Of a stretch of 64,000 nucleotides of DNA, positions 17,367 to 25,922 are shown piece after piece. Within the stretch, counting starts at the first letter, position 1, and the number at the start of each line of letters is the position of its first letter. A model generated the notes under the pieces. The model ran no database searches. It saw only the letters and a list, made by a program, of their open reading frames with translations, and was not told where the DNA came from. Position numbers and translations under genes: made by a program. The DNA is from Thalassomonas sp. RHCl1 (GTDB taxonomy: Bacteria > Pseudomonadota > Gammaproteobacteria > Enterobacterales > Alteromonadaceae), in assembly GCF_947387555.1 (NCBI RefSeq), contig NZ_CANDNZ010000021.1, positions 1 through 64,000 of the forward strand, in the 5' to 3' direction.

Positions 17367-18141
17367 GCCGCAGGTAAAAGTAAAATCCCCGTCAGAAATT
17401 GAACTGATGAGGCAGTCCGGGCGTTTGCTGGCACAGGTCTTTGCCATGCTCGATGATTTTATTACCCCGGGGATCACCACCATGGCGATCGACAGCCGGG
17501 TGGAAGACTTTATCGTCAATACCTTAAATGCCAGACCCGCCAGCAAAGGCCAGTATGGCTACCAGTACAGCCTCAATACTTCGGTCAATGAAGTCGTTTG
17601 TCACGGCGTTCCCAGTGAAAGCAGGATTTTGAAAAGTACGGATATCGTTAATGTTGATATCACTCTGGAAAAAAATGGCTTTATCGCCGATTCCAGCAAA
17701 ATGTACCTGTTAGCCGATGCCAGTGTCGAGGCAAGAAAACTCAGTAATACTACTTACCAGGCGATGTGGCAGGGGATTAAGCAAGTCAGGGCCGGTGCCC
17801 GGCTCGGCGATATCGGTTATGCCATACAAAAACATGCAGAAGCGGCCGGTTATTCCGTGGTGCGGGAATATTGCGGCCATGGTATCGGCCGGGAAATGCA
17901 TGAAGCGCCGCAAGTCTTGCATTATGGTCTGAAAAATACCGGAATGACTTTGCAGGCAGGCATGACTTTTACCATAGAGCCGATGATAAACCAGGGCAAA
18001 GCCAAGGTGAAAACTAAAAAAGATGGTTGGACCGTGGTCACCAAAGACAAAAAGCTCTCAGCGCAATGGGAGCATACCATTTTAGTGACAGAGACGGGAT
18101 GTGAAGTACTTACGCTTCGGGATGAAGAAAAGGTCGAATAA
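17359..18141 (+). CDS. map: Type I methionine aminopeptidase
   Basis: 260 residues with all expected metal ligands visible by pattern: the catalytic His in NEVVCHGVPS, D-x10-D in VNVDITLEKNGFIADSSKMY, His in YCGHGIGREMHEAPQVLHYG, Glu in MTFTIEPMINQG, and the final Glu in LSAQWEHTILVTETG. The enzyme removes the initiator methionine from nascent proteins. Coupling to a ParD-like gene, rather than to ribosomal protein genes, suggests this may be a second, conditionally expressed copy; the housekeeping map would normally sit near rpsB. That is inference, as the rest of the genome is not visible. Confidence 0.93.
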   Translation: MNRPQVKVKSPSEIELMRQSGRLLAQVFAMLDDFITPGITTMAIDSRVEDFIVNTLNARPASKGQYGYQYSLNTSVNEVVCHGVPSESRILKSTDIVNVDITLEKNGFIADSSKMYLLADASVEARKLSNTTYQAMWQGIKQVRAGARLGDIGYAIQKHAEAAGYSVVREYCGHGIGREMHEAPQVLHYGLKNTGMTLQAGMTFTIEPMINQGKAKVKTKKDGWTVVTKDKKLSAQWEHTILVTETGCEVLTLRDEEKVE

Positions 18142-18319
18142 TATCGTTCAAACTGAAATAAGGCTAAGTTGCTTTTTGGGAGCTTAAGCCTGCTTAGTGT
18201 CAAATACGATAGAAAATGCAGCTAAATGTTGCTATTTACCCGGAAAGAATTGTGCTTTATCACCGCGTTATTTAATATTCCCTGTTAAGATAGAACACTA
18301 GCATTAAACGGAAAATAAT

Positions 18320-18577
18320 ATGAATCCAATCATTGAGATTTTAAAAGAACACAATATCAGCGATGAAAAAATCAGCGAGCTTTTTCAAACCTTAACGGAA
18401 AACCCTATGATGGCCATGGGCGTGGTCCAGCAGCTGGGCATCCCGCCGGAAAAATTACAGGCGATCATGGGCCTGGTCATGACCAATCCCGATGTGATCA
18501 AGGAAGCGGTTGAAGAGTTAGGGCTGGACTTTAGCAAAGTTGAGCAGGCAAAAGAAAAATTAAAGCAAGGGCAATAA
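18320..18577 (+). CDS. DUF2999 family small protein
   Basis: An 85-residue, mostly helical acidic protein (MNPIIEILKEHNISDEKISELFQTLTENPMMAMGVVQQLGIPPEKLQAIMGLVMTNPDVIKEAVEELGLDF, given in pieces by family pattern: N-terminal IxEILKEHNIS, central MMAMxxVQQLGIPPEKLQ). It matches DUF2999, known from Vibrio, Shewanella and Colwellia-like bacteria; function is unknown. ATG follows AACGGAAAATAAT. It is a standalone gene followed by the macro-domain gene 64 bp later on the same strand. Confidence 0.8.
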   Translation: MNPIIEILKEHNISDEKISELFQTLTENPMMAMGVVQQLGIPPEKLQAIMGLVMTNPDVIKEAVEELGLDFSKVEQAKEKLKQGQ

Positions 18578-18641
18578 TCTCCTGACTCAGGTTTCTATGT
18601 TTATAATGAAAGCAAAGTTGCGGGTATAGCCGGATAAAATC

Positions 18642-19151
18642 ATGAATGAAATAGAAATCCTGCAGGCAGATATCACCACCCTTGAGGTTGATGCCATTGT
18701 TAATGCCGCCAATGGCTCCCTGTGTGGCGGCGGTGGTGTTGACGGTGCTATTCATCGGGCTGCCGGCAAAGACTTGCTGGCACAGTGCCGCACTTTGGGT
18801 GGTTGTGATACCGGTTTTGCGAAAATCACCCCAGGGTATAATTTACCGGCAAAGTTTATTATTCATGCCGTAGGACCCGTGTGGTATGGCGGTGATAAAA
18901 ACGAGGAGCAGTTACTGGCTTCCTGTTACCGTGAATCCCTGCGGATTGCCGCCGAACACCAACTTACCAGTATCGCTTTTCCTGCGATTAGCTGCGGCGC
19001 TTATCGCTTTCCTATCCCAAGGGCGTGTGAAATAGCCTATGGTGAAGTTCAAAAATTTCTGCAATCACAGAGCAGCATTAAAAAAGTGATTTTTGCCTGT
19101 TTTGACGCCAAGCTGGAAAATACCCTGTTGCTGGCAAGCCGTAAGGTCTAG
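18642..19151 (+). CDS. Macro-domain O-acetyl-ADP-ribose deacetylase (YmdB-like)
   Basis: 169 residues matching the MacroD/YmdB type: IEILQADITTLEVDAIVNAANGSLCGGGGVDGAIHRAAG at the N-terminus with the ADP-ribose-binding NAANGSLCGGGGVDGAIH, the GYNLPAKFIIHAVGPVW strand, and the SIAFPAISCGAYRFP segment. The protein hydrolyses O-acetyl-ADP-ribose and may remove mono-ADP-ribose from targets. It is a near minimal domain. ATG at 18642 follows AGCCGGATAAAATC. It is not visibly linked to the SIR2 protein 22 kb away, although both act on NAD-derived metabolites. Confidence 0.92.
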   Translation: MNEIEILQADITTLEVDAIVNAANGSLCGGGGVDGAIHRAAGKDLLAQCRTLGGCDTGFAKITPGYNLPAKFIIHAVGPVWYGGDKNEEQLLASCYRESLRIAAEHQLTSIAFPAISCGAYRFPIPRACEIAYGEVQKFLQSQSSIKKVIFACFDAKLENTLLLASRKV

Positions 19152-19274
19152 GCCTTTAATGCGCGACAAGCGTTTGTCTGAGCCTAAGCCTGGAGCAGCC
19201 AAGATATAGCGCTAAGGTTTTCAGCGCAAATGCGGCTTTCTGGATAATGGACGATATTAGCTATAATTTTCTTA

Positions 19275-20051
19275 TTGCTAATAAGATCTAAAGGTATACC
19301 TATTCGTTGTTTGTGCGCTTTTTTAGGGATGCTTTGTAGCTTTGGCCAGCCTTGTTTTGCCGATTCTTTTGAAAGCTTATATTACACCACGGAAGTATAT
19401 CCCCCTTATAACTATATCGAGCAGGACAGGTTAACCGGCCTTTCTGTGGAAATGTTACGTAAGGTCTGGGACGAGCTGGGTGTTGTCCATCAGAAAATTG
19501 ATGTGCTGCCCTGGGCCCGTGCTTATCATGACATTGAACATCAGGGTAACCGGGTGCTGTTTGCCATGGCGCAAAAAAAGTCCCGGCTTAATAGATTTCA
19601 ATGGGCATGCCCTATAGTCCCCAGTCATAGCGGCGCTCTTATTGCCTTAAAGTCCAGCAAGATCACCATCAAAGACAGCAATGAATTAAAGCAGTATGTG
19701 ATCGGTACTATCCGGGAAGGGTCAACGGAAGAAGATTTGATCGCTATCCAGGGGGGAAAAAAAACCAATGTTGTCAGGAATGTCTCGTTAGCTGCCAACC
19801 TGAGCTTACTTAATAAAGGGCGTATTCAGCTCCTTGCTCATGCAGAGCAAAGTTCGTCCATGATGATCACGCAACTGGGGTACGACAAAAACGATTACGA
19901 AGTTGTTTATGTTTTAAAAAGCCTGCCGATTTGTTTTGCTTTTAGTTTGGCCATTGACCCGGGCTTGATTGTTAAATTTCAACAGGCCTTAAATAAAGTT
20001 ATTAAAACCAAAGAATACAGACAATTAAGAGCACATTTTTTCCCTGATTAA
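19275..20051 (+). CDS. Periplasmic solute-binding protein (SBP_bac_3-like), orphan 1
   Basis: A signal peptide (cleavage about residue 29, after QPCFA) is followed by a type II periplasmic-binding fold: YYTTEVYPPYNYIEQDRLTGLSVEMLRKVWDELGV, DVLPWARAYHDIE, then NELKQYVIGTIREGSTEEDL and a C-terminal lobe ending VIKTKEYRQLRAHFFPD. No permease or ATPase accompanies it. The start is uncertain: a TTG at 19275 lacks a clear ribosome site, and an in-frame ATG at 19329 would truncate the signal peptide. It may serve as a sensor or as an orphan uptake component. Confidence 0.78.
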   Translation: MLIRSKGIPIRCLCAFLGMLCSFGQPCFADSFESLYYTTEVYPPYNYIEQDRLTGLSVEMLRKVWDELGVVHQKIDVLPWARAYHDIEHQGNRVLFAMAQKKSRLNRFQWACPIVPSHSGALIALKSSKITIKDSNELKQYVIGTIREGSTEEDLIAIQGGKKTNVVRNVSLAANLSLLNKGRIQLLAHAEQSSSMMITQLGYDKNDYEVVYVLKSLPICFAFSLAIDPGLIVKFQQALNKVIKTKEYRQLRAHFFPD

Positions 20052-20301
20052 TTTTTCTCATAACCGGCCGGGTCAGTTCCAGGGGAGTTGCTCGTTATCG
20101 CAGCGATATATGGCCTCCAGGGCAAGGGCGGGTGGAGATACACTTGCTCCTGGTATATGGCAACAGGCAAGATTTGGAGCCCGGTGGGCAATGGTTTGCC
20201 CGTGTGTTAATGCCGTAAATACAGGAATATGCCGCAGAGGCTTCTAAGGGTGCAAGTTTATGATAGAATTAATTATTAATGACACCTGATAATTAATAAG
20301 A

Positions 20302-21366
20302 ATGCTGCTTTTAATAACTTTTATTGCTATTGCGTTAATTTTTTCATTTTTATGTTCCATCGCCGAAGCCGTCATTTTGAGCGTGACTTCTGCCCATATT
20401 GCTATTTTAGAGCAAGAAGGCAAAAGCTCAGGCCCGCTACTGGCGCGCCTTAAAGGGGAGATAAATAAGCCGCTGGCGGCTATTTTAACCTTAAATACCA
20501 TAGCCCATACAGTGGGGGCGGCCGGGGCCGGGGCCCAGGCCACCAAGGTTTTTGGTGAAGCTTACCTGGGCATTATTTCTGCGGTGCTGACTTTTCTTAT
20601 CCTGATTTTTTCAGAGATCATTCCCAAAACCCTGGGGGCCCACTACTGGAAGCAACTGGCGCCGATCACCGCCCATAGCCTGCACTGGTTGATTTACCTG
20701 TTATATCCTTTTGTCAAACTGTCGGAAAAAATCACTTCCGGCCTGGCTTCTGAGCCGACCTTAACCGGGTTTAGCCGCTCGGAGTTTGCCGTGATGGCGG
20801 AGCTCAGTGAAAAAGAAGGGCACCTGGTTCCTTATGAATCTTTGATTGTACAAAACATCCTGCTGTTGAAAAAATTGCGGGTTAAGGATGCCATGACCCC
20901 GAGAACCGTGCTTTTTTCGCTGCCCGAAAGCCTGGATGTGGCCGGTTTTTATTATAAGTGCTGCCACCAGCGCTTTTCCCGTATTCCGATTTATCAGGAT
21001 GAGCGGGACAATGTGATCGGTTATGTGCTCAGAAGCGATATTCTGCTGGCCCAGCTGCGGGGCAATGACGATAAACCCATTAAAGATTATTGCCGCCATA
21101 TGCCGACCTTGTTAAGTACTATGACCCTGTCACAGGCTTTTGACGAGTTTAATCGCCACAAAAGCCATATTATGCTGGCGGTGAATGAATACGGCAGTGT
21201 CGAAGGCATATTAACCCTGGAAGATTTGATGGAAACTATTTTGGGCATAGAAATTGTCGATGAAGGGGATAAAGACGAAGACATGCAAAAACTGGCCAGG
21301 CAGTTGTGGCGCAAAAGGGTGAAAAAAATGGGCTTAAAAATCCCCGAGCAGGGCGAGCAGGAATAG
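20302..21366 (+). CDS. CNNM/DUF21 and CBS-domain membrane protein (CorB-like)
   Basis: 354 residues. About 1-160 form the CNNM/DUF21 membrane domain with three to four helices (LLLITFIAIALIFSFLCSIAEAVILSVT; AILTLNTIAHTVGAAGAG; IISAVLTFLILIFSEIIPKTLG). Residues about 195-325 contain paired CBS domains (VKDAMTPRTVLFSLPES... RIPIYQDERDNVIGYVLRSDIL ... HIMLAVNEYGSVEGILTLEDLMETILG). Such proteins are implicated in Mg2+/Co2+ homeostasis. It lacks the C-terminal CorC_HlyC domain of longer relatives. ATG at 20302 has only a weak ribosome site (AATAAG). Confidence 0.9.
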   Translation: MLLLITFIAIALIFSFLCSIAEAVILSVTSAHIAILEQEGKSSGPLLARLKGEINKPLAAILTLNTIAHTVGAAGAGAQATKVFGEAYLGIISAVLTFLILIFSEIIPKTLGAHYWKQLAPITAHSLHWLIYLLYPFVKLSEKITSGLASEPTLTGFSRSEFAVMAELSEKEGHLVPYESLIVQNILLLKKLRVKDAMTPRTVLFSLPESLDVAGFYYKCCHQRFSRIPIYQDERDNVIGYVLRSDILLAQLRGNDDKPIKDYCRHMPTLLSTMTLSQAFDEFNRHKSHIMLAVNEYGSVEGILTLEDLMETILGIEIVDEGDKDEDMQKLARQLWRKRVKKMGLKIPEQGEQE

Positions 21367-21417
21367 TTAAAATTGCCAGCCTGCGTTGAAAATCAGACTG
21401 GCCCTGGTTATCTAAGG

Positions 21418-22212
21418 TTAGTTAGCGGCCAGTGTGTTCTTGGTTTCTCCGGCGTGAATTTTTAAGGTATTTACGCCAGAGCGGGAAAAGTAACCAAAGG
21501 TACTGGTATTTTCATTTTGCTCTTCGCTGCGCACTATCACCAGGCGGTCATCTATAACCTGATATTGGGTTTGCCGTGAGCCCGAGGCGGTGATTTTAAA
21601 GAAAATATAGGCGCGTCCTTTGCCGTTAAATTCTACCCGGCTTTTTGTCGGGTATCCCTTACTGTCTATCCAGATATTGTATGTTGCGGCAAATTTTTTC
21701 ACGTAACCGCGAATTTCTTTGTCCTTGAGAAAAAACTCCATCGGCAGGTTAAAGCGCAGCAAGCGCAATGCCTGACCGTCTTCCTCAACGGCGGTTTCGT
21801 CAACAAAACTGGCCTGGTCGATATTACGTAATAATGACGAAGAGGCCGAAAGCATGGCATGCAGATCGGTAGCATTAATGCCGTCAATGGCATTGAGGGT
21901 TTGTGTTTGCGCGTCTTCGTCTTCGGCTTTTAACCTCGCTTCTGTTTCCATCAAGGACAAGACTTCTTTGCTATAGAGTACCTGCAAGCCCTGGCTATCA
22001 TCTTCAAGCCAAACTTTGACTTGGCCTTTGGTTATCTTTTTATCTTCATCTTCACCCCGGGTACGTTCGGTAACGGTTTCGAGTTCGGCGCTTAAATGAC
22101 CGGTACCCTGCAGGCGGGCTAAGGCATTTTTTAAATCGGCTAAGCCATCGGCCCGGGCAAAGTTGCTTAATGTAATTAGGGTTAATAAGGTGAAATATGT
22201 GAATCGTTGCAT
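21418..22212 (-). CDS. Secreted protein of unknown function, 264 aa
   Basis: A signal peptide (MQRFTYFTLLTLITLSNFARA) precedes a Glu/Asp-rich N-terminal half (ELETVTERTRGEDEDKKITKGQVKVWLEDDSQGLQVLYS) and a beta-rich C-terminal half (FAATYNIWIDSKGYPTKSRVEFNGKGRAYIFFKITASGSRQTQYQVIDDRLVIVRSEEQ). The pattern resembles outer-membrane lipoprotein-carrier-like periplasmic folds, but I cannot assign a family. ATG at 22212 is favoured by AGGAT about 7 bases upstream and by the signal peptide; a longer frame adds 12 residues. It is convergent with the CNNM/CBS gene with a 51-bp gap. Confidence 0.65.
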   Translation of the reverse strand: MQRFTYFTLLTLITLSNFARADGLADLKNALARLQGTGHLSAELETVTERTRGEDEDKKITKGQVKVWLEDDSQGLQVLYSKEVLSLMETEARLKAEDEDAQTQTLNAIDGINATDLHAMLSASSSLLRNIDQASFVDETAVEEDGQALRLLRFNLPMEFFLKDKEIRGYVKKFAATYNIWIDSKGYPTKSRVEFNGKGRAYIFFKITASGSRQTQYQVIDDRLVIVRSEEQNENTSTFGYFSRSGVNTLKIHAGETKNTLAAN

Positions 22213-22548
22213 TTTACATCCTGGTTCATTTTTATTGGTTTTAGCCACAGGCCAGTGTAAGGCTAAGGCTTTATATGATGCTCCTGGCTTTGCAATAAGA
22301 GCTTAATATTTAAAAAAGGTTCAATAGTCAAAAGCTTAATTCCCCCCTTAATATAAAATTCGCTAGCGTGGTGACCAGATTTTAATGGCTGGCCGGGCCG
22401 GCGATATTGTGTGCACACCCTGCGAAGCTAACTGAGGTGTTTGCTCATCAAAGTATAAAGTGCCGTGGTTTCTAAGGATAACAAGTCGGGGAGCGGGGTG
22501 ATCATTTTATCTTATACTTAATCTGTAATAATTTGTGACCTATCCCCG
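22213..22548. other. Divergent intergenic region, 336 bp
   Basis: This gap separates the secreted protein (leftward) from the histidine kinase (rightward) and must hold two promoters. I see no gene. A perfect 10-bp palindrome GTGTGCACAC lies at 22409-22418 and a GC-rich inverted stretch (GGCCGGGCCGGC) just before it. No function is assigned. Confidence 0.5.
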
Positions 22549-24273
22549 ATGAATAGAGAACTGGCGAATTCCCGCCCCGATATAGCAAGGGTTTTATGGC
22601 TTATTATCGGCACCAGTATGGCTATTCACATTCTAGTGTTACTGCTTGGACAAACCCTGCTAATTAACTGGCGCTGGATCGGGGTCATGGCGCATACCGG
22701 CGTTGAGATCAGCGGCGCGATTATCGCGTTTTTTGTTGCCATGTTTTTACTGCGTGACGAACGTTTTGGCCGTGGCAGCCATTACAATATTCCCATTGCC
22801 GCCGCCTTGTTAGCCATGGGGATTTTTGATACTTGTCATGCCCTTGTTGCCGTAGGGGATACTTTTGTCTGGTTACACAGTCTGGCCTCTTTTGCCGGCG
22901 GAGTGCTTTTTGTTTTTATATGCGCGCCCAAACATTGGCATTTTATTAATTCTCACCCCTGGTGGCAGCTAAGTAGCTTACTGGCTTGTCTGATTGCGTT
23001 AACTTCCGTTATTCATCCTGAACTGATCCCTGCTATGGTGCTTGACGACAAGTTTACCGGCTGGGCGATATTTCTGAACCTGTTTGGCGGATGCCTGCTG
23101 TTTATTTGTGCCATTAAGCTGGTGTTGAGTTATCTGGCGACAAAAAATGTCGATGATCTGTTGTTTTGCCTGCATTGCTTTTTATTTGGCGCAGCGGCCA
23201 TTATGTTCCAGCAATCGTCCCTGTGGGATGCTCCCTGGTGGGGCTGGCATTTTCTGCGCTTTATGGCATACGTTTTTGCACTCTGGTTTGTTATTCGCAG
23301 TGAGCTCAGGGCCTTTGATGAGCTGGATAACCACAGGCATGCATTAGAGCTGGCAGTGAATGAAAGAACTCAGCAGCTGCAGCAGGCGAACGAGGGGTTG
23401 CAGATAACCCTAGAGCAAATGGCGCAAACCCGGGACCAACTGGTGAAAAAAGAAAAGCAGGCGACCTTGGCCCAGTTAACCACGCAAAAGTCTCTGGACG
23501 AGTTAACGCTGGCAAAAGATTCACTGGTACAGGCTGAAAAAATGGCGTCCTTAGGCCAGCTGGTTGTCGGGGTGGCCCATGAAGTCAATACCCCGCTCGG
23601 GGTTTGTGTCACCTCCAATTCGGCAATAAAAGACAATATTTTAGTGCTGTCAACAGCGATAGAGTCGGAAAAACTAACCAGGCAGCAATTAAGAAAAAAT
23701 TTAGTTTCACTGCTTGAATATCAAGAAATTATCGAACGGAGCTTAAATAAAGCGGGCAACCTGATCCAAAGTTTTAAATCTCTGGCTGTTGAGCAAGATA
23801 CAGATCCTGAAGTAGAAATTAATCTATCAGCTTATCTTCATTCTGTGATTAACGTGGTGAAAACGGTATTTAAGAGCAAAAATTACCATATTGATCTGAG
23901 TATTGACGACAGCCTGAATTTGATCACTTATCCCAGTGCCTGGAATCAAATTTTAACCAACTTATTAATGAATTCGCATATTCATGGCTTTCAAGAGCGA
24001 CAACAGGGGGATATTTCCATTGTTGTCAGGGAAAGTTATGGTTATTTAACGTTAGATTATGAAGATAACGGTAAAGGAGTCGCTCAGGAGATAAAACATC
24101 ATATTTTCGATCCCTTTGTTACCACTAAGCGCGGGCAGGGAAGTTCAGGGTTGGGAATGAATATTGTGTTTAATTTGGTTAGCTGTAAATTAGCCGGCAC
24201 CATTAAGTGCCTGGAATGTGAGCAGGGCTGTCATTTTAAAATTGAGTTGCCCGTTTTATATCCTGAGCTATAA
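22549..24273 (+). CDS. Sensor histidine kinase with seven-helix membrane sensor region
   Basis: 574 residues. About 15-250 contain seven predicted membrane helices, a MASE-like integral sensory region. A coiled coil (about 255-330) leads to a HisKA-type H-box, KMASLGQLVVGVAHEVNTPLG (phosphoacceptor H344). The HATPase domain shows the N-box NQILTNLLMNSHIHG, G1 DNGKGV and G2 GQGSSGLGMNIVFNL. No response regulator lies next to it. An orphan periplasmic solute-binding protein begins about 180 bp downstream on the same strand and may be functionally linked. ATG at 22549 has a weak ribosome site. Confidence 0.9.
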   Translation: MNRELANSRPDIARVLWLIIGTSMAIHILVLLLGQTLLINWRWIGVMAHTGVEISGAIIAFFVAMFLLRDERFGRGSHYNIPIAAALLAMGIFDTCHALVAVGDTFVWLHSLASFAGGVLFVFICAPKHWHFINSHPWWQLSSLLACLIALTSVIHPELIPAMVLDDKFTGWAIFLNLFGGCLLFICAIKLVLSYLATKNVDDLLFCLHCFLFGAAAIMFQQSSLWDAPWWGWHFLRFMAYVFALWFVIRSELRAFDELDNHRHALELAVNERTQQLQQANEGLQITLEQMAQTRDQLVKKEKQATLAQLTTQKSLDELTLAKDSLVQAEKMASLGQLVVGVAHEVNTPLGVCVTSNSAIKDNILVLSTAIESEKLTRQQLRKNLVSLLEYQEIIERSLNKAGNLIQSFKSLAVEQDTDPEVEINLSAYLHSVINVVKTVFKSKNYHIDLSIDDSLNLITYPSAWNQILTNLLMNSHIHGFQERQQGDISIVVRESYGYLTLDYEDNGKGVAQEIKHHIFDPFVTTKRGQGSSGLGMNIVFNLVSCKLAGTIKCLECEQGCHFKIELPVLYPEL

Positions 24274-24451
24274 AGCGCGTCGTTAGTGTATAACCAGGCA
24301 TTTTCCTATCAATTTTATGATTATCCTGATAATCGTGATTCTGGCGTTGATTGCAACCACTAATAATTATAAGGTGTCCGTGCACTTTTGGCTTTCATGA
24401 TTAAATAGTGGTTTAGCAGTGAATGAAGTGTTCACTGGTATTAATAAAAAA

Positions 24452-25333
24452 ATGAAAATAGCAGCAATATGGAGTTTAGCTTTGCTTTTGGTCAGCCCCA
24501 TGCTGGCAGGGGCAGAGCCGGTTAGAACCCTCACCTATAGTTTTACCGATGTCAGGTATCATTATTGCACCGATGTTATTAAGTTATTGCTGCAAAAATC
24601 CGAAGATAAATTCGGTCCTACCCGGCTGGTCAGGCATCCCTATGCCGAAGTGCTTAATTCGTCCGATCCCAGGAAACTGCAATTTATGGTGGACGGTACC
24701 GTAGATGTTAACTGTGTTGGTTATAACCAGGAGCGGGCGCCGAAATTTAACTGGGTTGAACCCGGTATTACCATGGGGCTGCTGGGATATCGTATTTTGC
24801 TGATAAGAGAAGGCACCCAGCCTAAATTTACGCAGGTGAAAGCACTGGCAGATTTAAACCTGGGGCTCAGGGGAGGCTTTGTTTCTACCTGGGCAGATAT
24901 GCATGTGCTAAAGCACAATAAGGTGAAAACGGTGACCGCCAATAATTACCGGTCCTTGCTTGCGATGCTAAAAGCCGGGCGCTTTGAGTATATTTCCCGG
25001 GGAATAAATGAAATATGGGCCGAGATAGCAGCGGATCAGAAGGCAGAGCAAAATGCTGTGCTGGCGGCGGAGAACTCGCTTGCGTTCTTTTATCCTGCCG
25101 ATCATTTTATCGCCACGGCTAAAACAAACAGCCAACTGGCAAAGCAGCTGAAATACGGTATGGCAAAAGCCCTGGCGGATGGCTCATTAAAACAGTTGTT
25201 TTTAAAGGCCATGGAGGATGTGTTGCTAAAAGCTCAGGTGAAAAAACGCAGAGTTTTTCATCTTGATTCACCTGAGCCTATGCTGACCATTAAAACCGAT
25301 TGGTGGATGAATAATAAGCCGGTTGAACAGTGA
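24452..25333 (+). CDS. Periplasmic solute-binding protein (SBP_bac_3-like), orphan 2
   Basis: Signal peptide MKIAAIWSLALLLVSPMLAGA, then a periplasmic-binding fold: TYSFTDVRYHYCTDVIKLLLQKSE, VDVNCVGYNQERAPKFNWVEPGI, LADLNLGLRGGFVSTWADMHVLK, and a C-terminal lobe ending in QLAKQLKYGMAKALADGSLKQLF. An in-frame GTG at 24419 lacks signal-peptide logic, so ATG at 24452 is chosen. It directly follows the histidine kinase, which suggests, but does not prove, that it delivers a ligand signal to that kinase. No ABC permease is present. Confidence 0.78.
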   Translation: MKIAAIWSLALLLVSPMLAGAEPVRTLTYSFTDVRYHYCTDVIKLLLQKSEDKFGPTRLVRHPYAEVLNSSDPRKLQFMVDGTVDVNCVGYNQERAPKFNWVEPGITMGLLGYRILLIREGTQPKFTQVKALADLNLGLRGGFVSTWADMHVLKHNKVKTVTANNYRSLLAMLKAGRFEYISRGINEIWAEIAADQKAEQNAVLAAENSLAFFYPADHFIATAKTNSQLAKQLKYGMAKALADGSLKQLFLKAMEDVLLKAQVKKRRVFHLDSPEPMLTIKTDWWMNNKPVEQ

Positions 25334-25374
25334 TCCCAGGGCATTGGACTTAAGCGGGGGAGATATTGCCGGAG

Positions 25375-25812
25375 CTAGAGCAAATGTATTTTATATTGTT
25401 CAATAAACCTGGCTTTATCGGCTTGAGAGGGCGGATTGCTGTCACCGAACTCTGAAATTTCACGAATAAAACCTTCGGCGGGGCCGGATGGGGTATTGAT
25501 CACCAGCAGCTTACTGTCGGATAAGGCTTTAAACCTTCTCGGAACATCCGGGCCTGCGATGACTAAGTCTCCCGGACCGGCAATGAACTCTTTTTTGTCT
25601 ACGCCAAACTCGACTTCGCCGGAGATGATATAGAAAATTTCATCATCTAGTTCATGGTAGTGCCAGGGAGCGCCATGGCCTTTGGGTAATTGGCTGTCAA
25701 ATATGGTTACCCGGTTATCGGTATCTTTTCCCGTGGCCAGGATGGCAGTCATTTCTCCGCCATTTACGCCATATTGCTCAGCCGAGCCTGCACGGACGTG
25801 TTTATATCTCAT
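25375..25812 (-). CDS. Small cupin-domain protein
   Basis: 145 residues with one cupin fold. Motif 1 is ATGKDTDNRVTIFDSQLPKGHGAPWHYHELDDEIFYIISGEVEFGVDKKEFIAG, including the HYHELDDE metal-ligand pattern, and motif 2 PGDLVIAGPDVPRRFKA. The substrate is unknown; such proteins range from dioxygenases to isomerases. ATG at 25812 is preceded by AGGAGT; an upstream ATG adds 8 residues. It is divergent from a LysR regulator across 110 bp, which likely controls it. Confidence 0.88.
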   Translation of the reverse strand: MRYKHVRAGSAEQYGVNGGEMTAILATGKDTDNRVTIFDSQLPKGHGAPWHYHELDDEIFYIISGEVEFGVDKKEFIAGPGDLVIAGPDVPRRFKALSDSKLLVINTPSGPAEGFIREISEFGDSNPPSQADKARFIEQYKIHLL

Positions 25813-25861
25813 GGAATTACTCCTTAAACTTATCACTGCTTACTTGTCGGGCATGATACAC

Positions 25862-25922
25862 TCGATACTATGGGGCGGTAAATTTAGCGAATTGTCTTTA
25901 GACTCAGTACAAAAAGTATCGA
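25862..25922. promoter_or_regulatory. Inverted repeat spanning the cupin/LysR intergenic region
   Basis: TCGATACT (25862-25869) has its exact reverse complement AGTATCGA at 25915-25922, immediately before the LysR ATG. The arms lie 45 bp apart, consistent with a LysR-type tetramer contacting two sites or with autoregulation. This is inference from symmetry and position only. Confidence 0.4.
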
